Shown: positions 18,052 through 27,429 of the stretch, in pieces | Numbering within the stretch: position 1 is the first letter of the stretch | How the letters are laid out: every line of letters starts with the position of its first letter | NCBI GenBank assembly: GCA_022841825.1 | Contig: JALHQT010000004.1 | Coordinates: 1-64,000 of the forward strand | Reading direction: 5' to 3' | DNA: 64,000 nucleotides | Source of the DNA: Anaerolineae bacterium | GTDB lineage: Bacteria; Chloroflexota; Anaerolineae; Aggregatilineales; Phototrophicaceae | Position numbers and translations under genes: made by a program | Notes under the pieces: generated by a model | What the model was told of the DNA's origin: nothing | The model's database searches: none | The model's input: the letters and a program-made list of their open reading frames with translations, nothing else

Positions 18052-21000
18052 TCAGTTTGACATTTCGCTCAGGATGCTGGCGAACACCTTCAGAAAGAAC
18101 GCTGCATCCGCCTGCGTGAAGATCATCGATGGGCGCAATTTGATGACGTTGTGATATGGACCATCTGTCCCCGCTAGAATGCCATGCTCCCGCAGCCGGT
18201 TGATGACAAATGATGCTTCGTCTGCCGCTGGTTCCAGCGTTTCGCGATCTTTGACCAGTTCGATGCCCAGGAACAACCCGACGCCTCGCACATCGCCCAA
18301 GATTGGATGATGTTTCATCAATGCGGTCAGCCCCTCCAGCAGGAAGCTGCCGACTGTCAGCGCGTTTGCCTGCAAATGCTCCTGCTCCAGCACATCCAGC
18401 ATCGCCAGCCCGGCGGCGCAGGAGACCGGATTGCCGCCGAAGGTGCTGAAGAATTCCATGCCGTTGTCGAAGGCATCGGCAATCGCGCGCGTGGTGATGA
18501 CCGCACCCATCGGATGTCCATTGGCAATCGGTTTGCCCAGCACAATGATGTCCGGGATCACGCCCTGCAGCTCGAAGCCCCAGAAGGCGCGCCCCAGTCG
18601 TCCAAAGGCGACCTGAACTTCATCGGCGATGCAGACACCGCCCGCCGCGCGCACATGCTGATAAACGGCAGCAAGATAGCCGGGCGGTGGGACGATTTGC
18701 CCGCCGACGCTCGGCAGAGATTCCGCGATGAACCCGCTGATGCCTTGCCCCCGCGCGCGCAGTCCCGCGATGATGTCCGCCACATGTGCGGCGTACTTGC
18801 GCCCGCAATCCGGGTCATGACGCTTATAGGGTCCCCGGTAATCATCCGGAACCGGGGCGATGTGCACCCAATCCTTGCGCCCCTCGCCGCCCTTCCCGTT
18901 GAATTTATAGGGACTGATGTCGATGAGCGCCGTCGTGTGCCCGTGATAAGCCGTATCCATCACGATCAGGTGGGTCTGCCCGGTGAAGGCACGGGCTAAA
19001 CGCAGCGCCAGTTCATTCGCCTCGCTGGCGGAGTTGACGAAGTAACACACTTCTAAGGGTTGCGGCAGGTAGTCGCAAAGCCGCTCCGCGTAACGGGTGA
19101 TGTTGTCGTGCAGGTAGCGCGTGTTGGTGTTGAGCAGCGCCACCTGTTGTTGGATCGCCTGGACGATGTGCGGATGGGTATGCCCCACATGCGGGACATT
19201 GTTGTACATATCCAGGTAGGCGCGCCCGGTATCATCGTACAGATATTGTCGCCAGCCGCGTACAATCTTCAACGGATGGCTGTAGGTCAGGCTGAGGTTG
19301 CCACCCAGGCGGCTGCGCCGCTGCCGGAGCGTTTCTTCGCGCGTTGGTTCTGGCGTCGGGAAGCGTTCGGGGGGGACACCGACCAGCACATTCGGATCTG
19401 GCGACAGGCTCAACCAGACTGCTCGCTGGCTCGCCAGACCGACGCCTGGGAAGTCGGCATCGCGTTCGAGCAGATCGACGATGATCTGGACATGCACATG
19501 CGGCGGCCAGTCGCCGTTGATGGGCGGTGGTCCCATGTGCCCCAGCAGGTCACCGGATTTGACCGCCTGCCCGATCTGCCAGCGGCTCAGGACATCCTCC
19601 GCCAGATGCCCGTAGAGCGTAAAGAACGGGTCGCCCGCCGAAGTCTGATGGCGCAGGATGACCAGGGGGCCGTAATCCAGCGGCGCGGCATTGTTGGCAA
19701 GGCAGTGTACAACCCCATCCAACGGCGCGAAGATCGGCGTTCCGGCGGGCATCCAGATGTCTAAACCCAGATGTATCGTCCGCGCTTCGTCGAGGGGATG
19801 AGATCCTGTCCTGAACAGGTCATTGGCGTAGATCAAGCGAGGCTCGTTGTAGCGTCCGATGCCGACGCGGGCACCCGCCGCGTGCATGGCGTCGTCGATC
19901 AGGCGGGTCATCGTGCTGCATGTGCTGTGTTCCGGGTTGGCACCCAGCATCAGGCTGCTCACGCTCAAATCCAGGACAAGACAGGCATCTCCCCCCAGGT
20001 CTTCCGCCACAATCGGTGCGAAAGTCTGCTGGGTCAGCCATGCCATGACGCGCTGGCTTTGGGGTACAGGCGGTAATCCGCAGGCTGCACGCAGCACATA
20101 GTGCGCCAGCCGAGGGTGAATCTGCCGAATCTGCTCCAGTGCTGCCCAAGCGGGCTTTTCGCTGATGACCACATACGGGTCGTCGGGAAGCTCTTGCTGC
20201 CGGAAGGCGGAATTGGTCACACTCATCGCCAGCCGCATCTGTATCAGCGGAAAGATCAGCGCGATTTCAGCCTCGATCAGCGGGCAGGTCTGGTGATAGC
20301 CGGCGACCACCTGCGCGGCTGCTGTTAGAGGGTCTGCCTTGCCCATCACGGCATAGGCGCAGGCGACCGCGACATCATAAACCAGGTACGTCTCCATCAG
20401 GTCGCCAAAGTCGATCACGCTGCTGACTCGCCAGGGATATTTTCCGCGCTGATCGACCAGCACGTTGTAGTCATTGGCGTCGGCGTGAATGACCCCGCGT
20501 CGTGTCGCCTGTAAAGCAGGGAGCAGATTTTGGAGAAAGTCATCGAGGATGACCTGCACCCATGCCCGCCGGGACTCATCCTGAATGGCGTGCAGGTAAT
20601 TGCCAATCCAGCCCGCCTGTGCAATGTCCCACTTGTAAGGACGGCGCGCTGCCGGGTGCTCAAAGCCATCCAGTGCGCTGGTCAACTGACCCAGCCAGTG
20701 CCCCAGGCTGTGGAGCAGTTCCGGGTGATGGGGCATGACCTTTGCCATCACCTTGCCGGGTACATACGTTAGCAGCCACACAAGCCGGGGTAAGTCGTCC
20801 GAAACTGGGTAGTGCGCGACGAAGTCTCCGTCGCGTGTCGGTTGTGGCTGCGGCAGGAGCAGTCCTGGCGCATGTTCCGCCGCATAGCGCAATGCCTGGC
20901 ACTGCAAGTCGATCTCTGCGAAGGTGCGGCTGGGGTGCGTGACCTTGAGGACATAGTCTTCACCCTCGGTGCTCTTCACTCGGAAGTTGAGATCATACTC

Positions 21001-21087
21001 GCCTGGAAGTGGAATGATTTCAGCAGCCGAAAGCCCATAGACATCGGTAAGTAAGCGTGCGGCATCCGCGAGGGCTAGGTGAGACAT
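18052..21087 (-). CDS. Fusion: APH-type kinase, M23 peptidase domain, class III aminotransferase-fold phospho-lyase
   Basis: 1011 residues in three parts. (1) About 1-360: APH/hydroxylysine-kinase-like, with the catalytic loop [13 protein letters not shown] and metal motif VIDFGD. (2) About 430-545: M23/LytM fold with zinc ligands HLGLD and HVHVQ and a central LYGHL. (3) About 590-1010: class III aminotransferase fold, with [13 protein letters not shown] and the PLP lysine in [11 protein letters not shown]. Part 3 resembles ethanolamine-phosphate and phosphohydroxylysine phospho-lyases, whose substrates are made by APH-type kinases like part 1. The likely activity is phosphorylation then elimination of an amino alcohol; the M23 role is unknown. 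No signal peptide. The ATG at 21087 has AGGA upstream; a longer frame to 21150 exists. Confidence 0.88.
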   Translation of the reverse strand: MSHLALADAARLLTDVYGLSAAEIIPLPGEYDLNFRVKSTEGEDYVLKVTHPSRTFAEIDLQCQALRYAAEHAPGLLLPQPQPTRDGDFVAHYPVSDDLPRLVWLLTYVPGKVMAKVMPHHPELLHSLGHWLGQLTSALDGFEHPAARRPYKWDIAQAGWIGNYLHAIQDESRRAWVQVILDDFLQNLLPALQATRRGVIHADANDYNVLVDQRGKYPWRVSSVIDFGDLMETYLVYDVAVACAYAVMGKADPLTAAAQVVAGYHQTCPLIEAEIALIFPLIQMRLAMSVTNSAFRQQELPDDPYVVISEKPAWAALEQIRQIHPRLAHYVLRAACGLPPVPQSQRVMAWLTQQTFAPIVAEDLGGDACLVLDLSVSSLMLGANPEHSTCSTMTRLIDDAMHAAGARVGIGRYNEPRLIYANDLFRTGSHPLDEARTIHLGLDIWMPAGTPIFAPLDGVVHCLANNAAPLDYGPLVILRHQTSAGDPFFTLYGHLAEDVLSRWQIGQAVKSGDLLGHMGPPPINGDWPPHVHVQIIVDLLERDADFPGVGLASQRAVWLSLSPDPNVLVGVPPERFPTPEPTREETLRQRRSRLGGNLSLTYSHPLKIVRGWRQYLYDDTGRAYLDMYNNVPHVGHTHPHIVQAIQQQVALLNTNTRYLHDNITRYAERLCDYLPQPLEVCYFVNSASEANELALRLARAFTGQTHLIVMDTAYHGHTTALIDISPYKFNGKGGEGRKDWVHIAPVPDDYRGPYKRHDPDCGRKYAAHVADIIAGLRARGQGISGFIAESLPSVGGQIVPPPGYLAAVYQHVRAAGGVCIADEVQVAFGRLGRAFWGFELQGVIPDIIVLGKPIANGHPMGAVITTRAIADAFDNGMEFFSTFGGNPVSCAAGLAMLDVLEQEHLQANALTVGSFLLEGLTALMKHHPILGDVRGVGLFLGIELVKDRETLEPAADEASFVINRLREHGILAGTDGPYHNVIKLRPSMIFTQADAAFFLKVFASILSEMSN

Positions 21088-21169
21088 GTCGAGTAACGTC
21101 CTGTTGATCAGCCTCAAATGAGTAGGCGCAATGCAAGACCCATCCGCCACATTCTGGCGGATGCGCCCT

Positions 21170-22990
21170 CTAGAGTTCTCGTACCTGGTAGAGTGCGCCG
21201 TCGGCGAAGCCGCGCTTACGGTAGTAGCCGCGTGTGCCGACCGCCGAAATCACCGCCAGCCGCGAAAAGCCCTGCGCGCGCGCGATCTCTGCGGCGTGTT
21301 CGATGAGCTGTGTGCCTAACCCCGCGTGCTGTGCCCGACCCGGCGTGCTCTCCCCAATATCGACCGCCTGCCCATAGACATGGACCTCGCGGATCATCGC
21401 TGCGCCTGCTAACTCGTCGATCAGGGCTGCTTCGGTCGGCAGGGAGAGGCGCAGAAAGGCGGCGATGTGGCGATGGTCGTCAATGTATTGCAGGAAGATC
21501 TCCTCGCTGCATCCTCCGCTGTAGCGCAGCTCGTCCAGACGCAGCACACCGGGCTGCACGCGCGCGAAGCGCACCTCACGCGCGCGGATATCCATACAGT
21601 GGTCGCCGCGCCTCGCCAGCTCGTCATCCACGATCTGGCGGAAGTTCGTCAGCTTGTTGCCGACGACGATGTCAGTCGACGGGATGTCGCGGATGACGCG
21701 CGTCAGGCGGCAGTATTCCGGCGTCGCCTTAAAGCATTCGACGAGCACATGCAGCAGTTCGTCGTATTCATACGGCTTCCAGCGCCCATCCTGGAAGTAG
21801 CGCATCAGCTCCGCGCTGTCGATCAGCGAGCAGGGGTAAACCTTCAGCTCGTCGGGACGGAAGTCGGGGTCGTCGAACATGCGCGTGTAGTCTTCGATGT
21901 CCAACAGCGGCGACGAGCCATAAAGATTGGGCATCCAGTGCGCATGGATCTTGAACCCCATCTGCCGCAGCAGTCGTACGGCGCGGCGTGTGGCGGCGAC
22001 CGTATGCCCGCGTCGGTTCTTGCGCAGCACCTCGTCGTTCAGGCTCTGGAAGCCGATCTGCACTTTGGTGCAGCCCAGTCGGCGGATGCGGATCACTTCT
22101 TCCGGGCTGATGTGGTCGGGTCGCGTCTCGATCACCAGTCCGACGCAGCGGCAGCGTGCCGATTCGTTTTCGTGGTGCGCCGCTTCCAGTTCTTCCCAGG
22201 TTGCGTATTCATCGACCGGTGAACGGGCGCGCACCCCACCCGCGATCTCGTCTGCGAGGTCGCGCGAGCGGTGCATCTCGTCGCGGTAGACCGATTGCAC
22301 GACCTGGTTGTAGGTCTGGTCGAAGCTGCCGCCGTCAATCGTAACGTTCGTGGTATTGCGCTCCGGGTGAAGCTGCGACCCGCTGCGCAGCGCGCCTTCG
22401 ACCTCGGCAGTGCGGTCGATGCCTTTGCCGTAGTCATGCAGCGCATCGAAGATGCGTTTGACGAACCAGACTTGATAGCTTTCGGGGTAGAACGACCAGG
22501 TGCCGCCGAGGACGATGACCTCGATCTTGTCGGTCGGGTGCCCGGTGGCGTAATAGGTCGTCAGACGACTGTAGGTTTGCAGATAGGGGTCAAAGCTGTT
22601 CTGCTCGGCACGCTGCGCGCCCGGCTCTTCGGACAGATAGCTCTTGGGCATGCGCACGTCGTTGGGGCAGAAGATGCATTCGCCAGGGCAGGGGAACGGC
22701 TTGGTGAGCACCGTCACGGGCGTGACGCCGGAACTGGTGCGCACGGGTTTGAGGCGCAGGCGCTCGACCACCGCCGGGTCGTACGGCGCGAGGTCATCGC
22801 TGCCCGCGAAGGCGCGATAGGCGGTGATCAGCTCATCGCGGCTGTACTGCTTGTTGCGCCCGCGCGCATGGGCGCGCACCAGCTTGTCGATGTCGCCCCG
22901 TTCGTTGGTCGGCAGGGCGATGATGTCTTTGAGCAGGGCGATCAGCGGCGCGCGGTGATCGTCCAGGTTGAGGGCAGTTTTCGTCTTCAT
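21170..22990 (-). CDS. elp3: Bacterial Elp3: radical SAM/GNAT tRNA U34 modification enzyme
   Basis: About 606 residues. An N-terminal basic tRNA-binding region is followed by a radical-SAM core with cluster ligands CPGECIFC and the family motif MPKSYLSEEPGAQRA. A C-terminal GNAT acetyl-CoA domain follows (GLGTQLIEHAAEIA, YYRKRGF). It builds the carboxymethyl group on tRNA wobble uridine. It is known in archaea, eukaryotes and a few bacteria, including Chloroflexota (Dehalococcoides). Three clustered ATGs (23005, 22996, 22990) are possible. I chose 22990 because GGGGGG lies seven bases before it. No other Elongator subunits are present, as expected for a bacterial single-subunit form. Confidence 0.93.
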   Translation of the reverse strand: MKTKTALNLDDHRAPLIALLKDIIALPTNERGDIDKLVRAHARGRNKQYSRDELITAYRAFAGSDDLAPYDPAVVERLRLKPVRTSSGVTPVTVLTKPFPCPGECIFCPNDVRMPKSYLSEEPGAQRAEQNSFDPYLQTYSRLTTYYATGHPTDKIEVIVLGGTWSFYPESYQVWFVKRIFDALHDYGKGIDRTAEVEGALRSGSQLHPERNTTNVTIDGGSFDQTYNQVVQSVYRDEMHRSRDLADEIAGGVRARSPVDEYATWEELEAAHHENESARCRCVGLVIETRPDHISPEEVIRIRRLGCTKVQIGFQSLNDEVLRKNRRGHTVAATRRAVRLLRQMGFKIHAHWMPNLYGSSPLLDIEDYTRMFDDPDFRPDELKVYPCSLIDSAELMRYFQDGRWKPYEYDELLHVLVECFKATPEYCRLTRVIRDIPSTDIVVGNKLTNFRQIVDDELARRGDHCMDIRAREVRFARVQPGVLRLDELRYSGGCSEEIFLQYIDDHRHIAAFLRLSLPTEAALIDELAGAAMIREVHVYGQAVDIGESTPGRAQHAGLGTQLIEHAAEIARAQGFSRLAVISAVGTRGYYRKRGFADGALYQVREL

Positions 22991-23023
22991 GTTCATGCCC
23001 CCCATTGTAGCAGATGTAGCAGA

Positions 23024-23437
23024 TCAGCCCTTCTCGAAATCAGCGTCGAAGAAGCTGTTTTTCGCTTTGGTCGAAGGCAGCGTGTAGCGCTCCTCCGGAT
23101 CTTCGATCTCGACCTGCAAGCCGCCGAACTGGCGCGCGATGATGTTGTAAGCGAACGCGCTGATCGCCGCGCCGATGCCGCCGATGACCATGTAGAGGAC
23201 GATGCCACAGATCGAGAAGAACAGCGTGCCCACAATGCCCAGACCCTGGAGCATGGAGTTCTCAAATGGGAAGTCCACATTGCTGCCGTTCACGCTCATC
23301 ATCTCCGTATTGATGCTCGACAGCAGCGAAAACTGGCACAGCAGCGCGGGCAGGACAAAGACGAGCGCCAGCACGCCGCTGACCAGCGCGCCGATGCGAA
23401 ATGCCGAGCCGACATCGAACTTGCGAATGGTGATCAC
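23024..23437 (-). CDS. Small membrane protein, DUF3566-like
   Basis: 137 residues. The cytosolic N-terminus (VITIRKFDVGSAFRIG) leads into two hydrophobic helices (about 15-40 and 75-100) and a C-terminal AYNIIARQFGGLQVEI segment. This layout recalls the DUF3566 family, whose function is unknown. The start is decided by the ribosome site: AGGGGGA lies five bases before a GTG at 23437, whereas the upstream ATG at 23497 would add a non-conserved leader and lies close to a TACAAT-like promoter element. It lies between a metal permease and elp3, all on one strand. Confidence 0.6.
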   Translation of the reverse strand: MITIRKFDVGSAFRIGALVSGVLALVFVLPALLCQFSLLSSINTEMMSVNGSNVDFPFENSMLQGLGIVGTLFFSICGIVLYMVIGGIGAAISAFAYNIIARQFGGLQVEIEDPEERYTLPSTKAKNSFFDADFEKG

Positions 23438-23498
23438 AGAGTCCCCCTGATTGAAGTCAACAACAATCGTAATCGTATTGTAGTTGAATTGCTGCAAG

Positions 23499-23613
23499 CA
23501 GAAGATTGAAACACGAAGGTACGAAGAGACGAAGGATCACGGAGGATGGGGAGACTATATGCCTTTTCCTCCGTGTACCTCCGTCCTCTTCGTCTCTCCG
23601 TGTTTCAATTCTG
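23499..23613. repeat. Family A long imperfect hairpin
   Basis: GCAGAAGATTGAAACACGAAG... (from 23499) pairs imperfectly with ...CGTGTTTCAATTCTGC (ending 23613). Arms are about 50 bases with ACGAAG-type units and a short centre. Fills the gap between two minus-strand genes. Confidence 0.8.
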
Positions 23614-23618
23614 CATTC

Positions 23619-24488
23619 TTACGGCTTCCGTGCGCGCCTGAGGTAGCCGTCGCCGGGCGCGAAGAGAAACGTCAGGATGAAGAACGCAACCAGCGTCAGC
23701 ACAATTGCCGCGCTCGGCGCGATTTCGGCATACCATGCGACGTACAAACCAACCACGCCGCCGACCGCGCCGAGCAGCGCGCCGAGCATCATGAGATGAT
23801 GCAGCCGTTTGACATAGTAGCGCGCCGTCCCTGCCGGGATGACCAGCAGCGCGGCAACCAGGGTGATGCCGACTGCCTGCAGTGCAATCACGACCGTCAT
23901 CGCCAGCAGGATGAGCAGCGTCGTGTTGAGCGCTTGCCCAGGCAGACGCAGCGTATCCGTGAACGTGGGGTCGAACGAGATGACGAGGAATTCTTTGTAG
24001 AACAGGACGACGCCTGCCAGCACCACGAGTCCAATGCCGAGCATCAGCAGCAGGTCATCGCTGCCGACCGCCAGCAGGTTGCCAATCAGCAGATGCTGTA
24101 GGTCGGTCGAAAAGTCGCGGCTGCGCGAGACAATGGCGATGCCAAGCGCCAGCGCGCCCGCGAAGACGATGCCTATTGCGGTGTCTTCGCTCAGACGTGT
24201 TCCGCGCGAAAGAAAGCTGATGATGACCGCGCTGACGATGCCCGCGATCATGCCGCCTGCCAGCACCCACTGTGGATTGCCGTTGGTCGCGATATAGGAG
24301 ATGGCGACCCCTGGCAGGATGGTGTGTGCCAGCGCGTCGCCCAGGAACGCCATGCCGCGCGTCACGACATACGCGCCGATGACGCCGCAGATCGCACCCA
24401 CCAGCAGTACCGCCAGCAGCACGCGCTGCATGAAGGCGGGCGTGAGCGGGTCGAGCAGGAAATCGATCAGGCTTTGGAGGATGTCCAC
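23619..24488 (-). CDS. ABC-3 family metal ABC transporter permease (ZnuB/MntB type)
   Basis: 289 residues with eight or nine hydrophobic helices. The family hallmark GAYVVTRGMAFLGDALAHTILPGVA and the VGITLVAALLVIPAGTARY segment identify the ABC-3 fold used for Zn2+, Mn2+ or Fe2+ uptake. The metal cannot be read from the permease. No ATP-binding or binding-protein gene adjoins it, which is unusual. The start codon is a GTG at 24488 with a poor ribosome site. Confidence 0.88.
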   Translation of the reverse strand: MDILQSLIDFLLDPLTPAFMQRVLLAVLLVGAICGVIGAYVVTRGMAFLGDALAHTILPGVAISYIATNGNPQWVLAGGMIAGIVSAVIISFLSRGTRLSEDTAIGIVFAGALALGIAIVSRSRDFSTDLQHLLIGNLLAVGSDDLLLMLGIGLVVLAGVVLFYKEFLVISFDPTFTDTLRLPGQALNTTLLILLAMTVVIALQAVGITLVAALLVIPAGTARYYVKRLHHLMMLGALLGAVGGVVGLYVAWYAEIAPSAAIVLTLVAFFILTFLFAPGDGYLRRARKP

Positions 24489-24571
24489 AGGGAGAATTCC
24501 ATCCGGTAGTGAGCCAACGTCTCAGGCTGGCGATTCTACTCCCACCTCTGCCGCCTGCGTAGCCCCGAATC

Positions 24572-24602
24572 AAAAGCGACCATCCTTCTTGCGATGGTCG
24601 CT
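24572..24602 (-). terminator. Rho-independent terminator of the ferredoxin gene
   Basis: Perfect 10-bp stem AGCGACCATC / GATGGTCGCT (24575-24584 with 24593-24602), loop of eight. On the minus strand it is followed by TTTT. Lies about 60 bases past the ferredoxin stop. Confidence 0.8.
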
Positions 24603-24625
24603 CCTTCTGACATGAATTCCACAGA

Positions 24626-24649
24626 AGGGGCGCAATACATTGCGCCCCT
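24626..24649. repeat. Family C palindrome, second copy
   Basis: AGGGGCGCAAT (24626-24636) and its exact complement (24639-24649) around AC. The arms are identical to the core of the 7928-7955 palindrome, 16.7 kb away; only the two central bases differ. Confidence 0.85.
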
Positions 24650-24663
24650 GCAGATGAACGGGG

Positions 24664-25014
24664 TTAGCCGAGTGCGTCGTAACCGGGACCCTTGCTGAAA
24701 TAGTCGTAGTTCGGCTGGATGTCCGCCGTCAGATCGACCACCTCGCCCCCGGCTGCGGCGATTTCCACCTTGGTGTCGAAGGGGATGCGCTTCTGTGCCG
24801 CCGCCATCGTGTAGGATGACGGAACTTCTTCTTCGATGAAGATCGCTTCGTAGGGGCATTCGGGCACGCAGGCGCCGCAGTCAATGCAGGTATCCGGGTC
24901 GATGAAGTACCAGGGCCATTCGTTTTCCGGCTGACCGGGGACGATGCATTCGACGGGACAGACTTCGACACATGCGCCGTCGCGCAGGCACAGGCTGGTG
25001 ATGATATGGGTCAT
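24664..25014 (-). CDS. Ferredoxin with two iron-sulfur cluster motifs
   Basis: 116 residues. Cysteines are arranged as C-x5-C-x3-CP-x2-C (residues 9-23) and C-x2-C-x2-C-x3-CP (CIDCGACVPECP), as in 7Fe or 8Fe ferredoxins of the Thermus/Azotobacter type. A roughly 50-residue C-terminal tail carries no cysteines. Cytosolic electron carrier; partner unknown. The ATG at 25014 is fixed by GAGGAG seven bases upstream. A Crp-type regulator gene lies directly upstream on the same strand. Confidence 0.92.
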   Translation of the reverse strand: MTHIITSLCLRDGACVEVCPVECIVPGQPENEWPWYFIDPDTCIDCGACVPECPYEAIFIEEEVPSSYTMAAAQKRIPFDTKVEIAAAGGEVVDLTADIQPNYDYFSKGPGYDALG

Positions 25015-25187
25015 GGGATCGCTCCTCAGGTTGGACAGTTCATGATGCAATCGATACTTGCACTATAGCGCAACTTAACCGCGCGATCTGGAACTTTTGT
25101 TGGATTCGGAAGATGAATTTTACATGAGTGTCAGACGAATTTCGCGGTGCGAGAAAAGAGTGATTAACTATGGTTAAAGCTAACGGT

Positions 25188-25886
25188 TCAATTCAGCTCA
25201 TTGATTCGCTCAGGCAAGGTGTTGGATTCAGCGAGTGCTTCCAGCCCGGCGCGGTTGGTGATATAGAGACTGCGCCCCTTCTTGCGGATCAACCCGGCGT
25301 TCATGAGCTGGCGCATCGCCCGCCCGACGACTTCGCGCGTGGTGCCGAGGATGGCGGCGATCTCTTCCTGCGTCAACTGTGACGGCGCTTCCGAAAACTG
25401 ATCGGCATAAGCGTGCTCATGGAGGAAGAGCTTGGCAAGGCGCGAGGGGATCGTGCGGAAGGTCATATCTTCCAGGCGTTCGATGTAGTCGCGGTTCACG
25501 CGCGCCAGCAACTGTACGGTGTTGCTCATCAGCTTAGGCTCGGTCGCCATGATTGCCAGCAGCTCTGTATGGCGGATGACTCCGACGATGACATTGGTGA
25601 CCGCGGTTGCATGAAAAGGATTCGCGCCGCCATCGACCGCCGCGACTTCGTTGAAAGCGGCGACTGGGCGGAGCAGGCTGAGGGTATGCAGCCGTCCTTC
25701 CGCGTTCATACGGTAAATGCGCACCAGACCATCGACCAGCAGATGCAGCCCCGCGCCATCATCCGCTTCGGCGAAGATGAGCGCGCCGGCAGGATACTGG
25801 TGGAGATGGGTGCAGCGCTCCAGCTTGGCGATGCCGCAGTCATCAATCCCTGCAAAGTAGGAGACTTTGTTCCACTCAAAGCGCAT
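25188..25886 (-). CDS. Crp/Fnr family transcriptional regulator
   Basis: 232 residues: an N-terminal cyclic-nucleotide-binding-like beta barrel (YPAGALIFAEADDGAGLHLLVDGLVRIY), a dimer helix, and a C-terminal winged helix-turn-helix (LTQEEIAAILGTTREVVGRAMRQL). There is no N-terminal Cys cluster of the Fnr type, so it is not an obvious oxygen sensor. The effector is unknown. The ATG at 25886 is preferred; a GTG at 25910 is possible. I could not find a clear Crp-like palindrome upstream of the neighbouring ferredoxin gene. Confidence 0.88.
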   Translation of the reverse strand: MRFEWNKVSYFAGIDDCGIAKLERCTHLHQYPAGALIFAEADDGAGLHLLVDGLVRIYRMNAEGRLHTLSLLRPVAAFNEVAAVDGGANPFHATAVTNVIVGVIRHTELLAIMATEPKLMSNTVQLLARVNRDYIERLEDMTFRTIPSRLAKLFLHEHAYADQFSEAPSQLTQEEIAAILGTTREVVGRAMRQLMNAGLIRKKGRSLYITNRAGLEALAESNTLPERINELN

Positions 25887-25928
25887 AGGCGTTTGCCAGG
25901 TTATGAACACGAACAGATCGAACAGGTT

Positions 25929-26276
25929 TTAGCGCGGCAGGACAAACGCAAGGGCGACCAGCAGGACGACCAGCGCCGCCGCCAGGAGCGCCATGCTGCG
26001 CAAATCCGCGATCACGTAGCTGTAATCGCGACGCAGGTCGTCCTCAGTCACGACCTTGGTTGGGTTGGCGAGGAGTTCATTGATCACTTCCTGGGGAAGC
26101 GCCGCGGCAGCCGAGGGTTTTCGTTCGGTTGCACGTACATCGTCACGCCCTTCGTCCGATAAGCGCCGCGCTTTGCTCGTCTCGCGCGCCATACGCCTCG
26201 CGCGCCGCTCGCTGGCGCTGACGGTGCGGTAGGGATTGGCAGACGATTTCTTTTTCTCCGGCGACTCTTGTGGCAT
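25929..26276 (-). CDS. Tail-anchored basic membrane protein, unknown
   Basis: 115 residues: a strongly basic, charged N-terminal region (about 1-85, many Arg/Lys) and a single C-terminal helix (MALLAAALVVLLVALAFVL) ending in PR. Predicted to be a cytosolic domain with a C-terminal membrane anchor. No family recognised. Lies between a sortase gene and a Crp-type regulator on the same strand. A frame extension to 26300 is not needed. Confidence 0.6.
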   Translation of the reverse strand: MPQESPEKKKSSANPYRTVSASERRARRMARETSKARRLSDEGRDDVRATERKPSAAAALPQEVINELLANPTKVVTEDDLRRDYSYVIADLRSMALLAAALVVLLVALAFVLPR

Positions 26277-26323
26277 GTTGCGGTATCCCCTGAATAACAC
26301 CCCGCTGAAGGACAGGTGCGAGT

Positions 26324-27376
26324 TTAGCTAATGCGGTCGGCAAATACGACGATCCGTTGGCTGTTCACCTGATACGGATAGCAGGAGATGAGGGTCGCCA
26401 TCGTCCGCCCCGGTTGATCTTCCATCACCCAGACATCGTTCGGCTCGACCACCTCTGTCGAGGCGACCACATACTCATGCGGCTGAATCTGCGTATAGAC
26501 CGTGAAGCGGTCGCCAGGTTCTAGCTGGTCAAGGTAGCGAAAGATTTGCCCAAAGATGTCGTTGTGCGCTGCCAGGACGAGATTTCCGTTGTCGGTATTC
26601 GGCGTTACGCCATTCATGAGCTGACCCACGCCGAGACGCAGTGCCTCCGGGTCAACGCCCGCGACGATTACCGCGTCAATGTCGAGTTTGGGGATGACGA
26701 TGCGCAGCGCCGTTTCTTCCGTCGGTTCCGGTCGGTCGAGGACAGGCTGGAGGAGCTGGCTCTGCACGACGGGGCGCAGGTGCGATGGGATTTCGTTGAG
26801 GTTGAACTCGACGATATTGCCATTGTCCTCGACGATGTGCCCCGACGGCAGGACGATGTTTTCCCAGCGTATCGTCGGCGTCGGCGCAAACGTCGGGATG
26901 ATGGCGCGCGCCTGTTCATCCGCGAGGCGCTGGACGGCTTCGGACTCCTGCTGAAGCGTGTTGATCGCGCCAATCAGATTGACGGCGATCAGTCCAATCG
27001 CGAGTACCGCCACGACTTCAACCGCGAGCAGGATACGGTCGATCAAGCGCCGTTCTTTGCGCTTGTCGCGTGGGCGTGGCGGTTCTGAGGGGGCGTCTTC
27101 GTCGTCAAAACGTGGCTCAGGGGTGTGCCTGGTTGAAGGTGAAGGTGGGTCAGCGGCTGCCTCCAGGCTTGGTAGCACGGGGGCTGGCTGCACGGCGAGC
27201 GACGCGGCGCTTGTTGGAGTAGGCGGCGGGGCAGGCACCGGGCGCGCATCGACCACGACACGCCCGTCACGTTTCATGCGCGCCATTTGTGTCTGGCGCG
27301 CTTCACGCTTGCGTATGGCGAGGATTCGTTCAAGCTCCTCAATGGAAAGCTCGTCTACAGGGCGTTTATCACGCAT
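26324..27376 (-). CDS. Sortase (class D/E-like cysteine transpeptidase)
   Basis: 350 residues. A long cytosolic N-terminal region (about 1-125) rich in basic and Pro/Ala residues is followed by one membrane helix (VVAVLAIGLIAVNLI). The extracytoplasmic sortase domain follows, with catalytic His in LAAHND, Cys in TLISCYPY and Arg in SQRIVVF. Sortases join surface proteins to the envelope or to each other. I see no LPxTG-type substrate in this window, so the substrate is unknown. The cytosolic extension is longer than usual. Confidence 0.9.
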   Translation of the reverse strand: MRDKRPVDELSIEELERILAIRKREARQTQMARMKRDGRVVVDARPVPAPPPTPTSAASLAVQPAPVLPSLEAAADPPSPSTRHTPEPRFDDEDAPSEPPRPRDKRKERRLIDRILLAVEVVAVLAIGLIAVNLIGAINTLQQESEAVQRLADEQARAIIPTFAPTPTIRWENIVLPSGHIVEDNGNIVEFNLNEIPSHLRPVVQSQLLQPVLDRPEPTEETALRIVIPKLDIDAVIVAGVDPEALRLGVGQLMNGVTPNTDNGNLVLAAHNDIFGQIFRYLDQLEPGDRFTVYTQIQPHEYVVASTEVVEPNDVWVMEDQPGRTMATLISCYPYQVNSQRIVVFADRIS

Positions 27377-27429
27377 GGCGTGTCAAGTACTCTGTCGTCA
27401 CTGACTCTACTATAGCCGATTTTGCCGCA

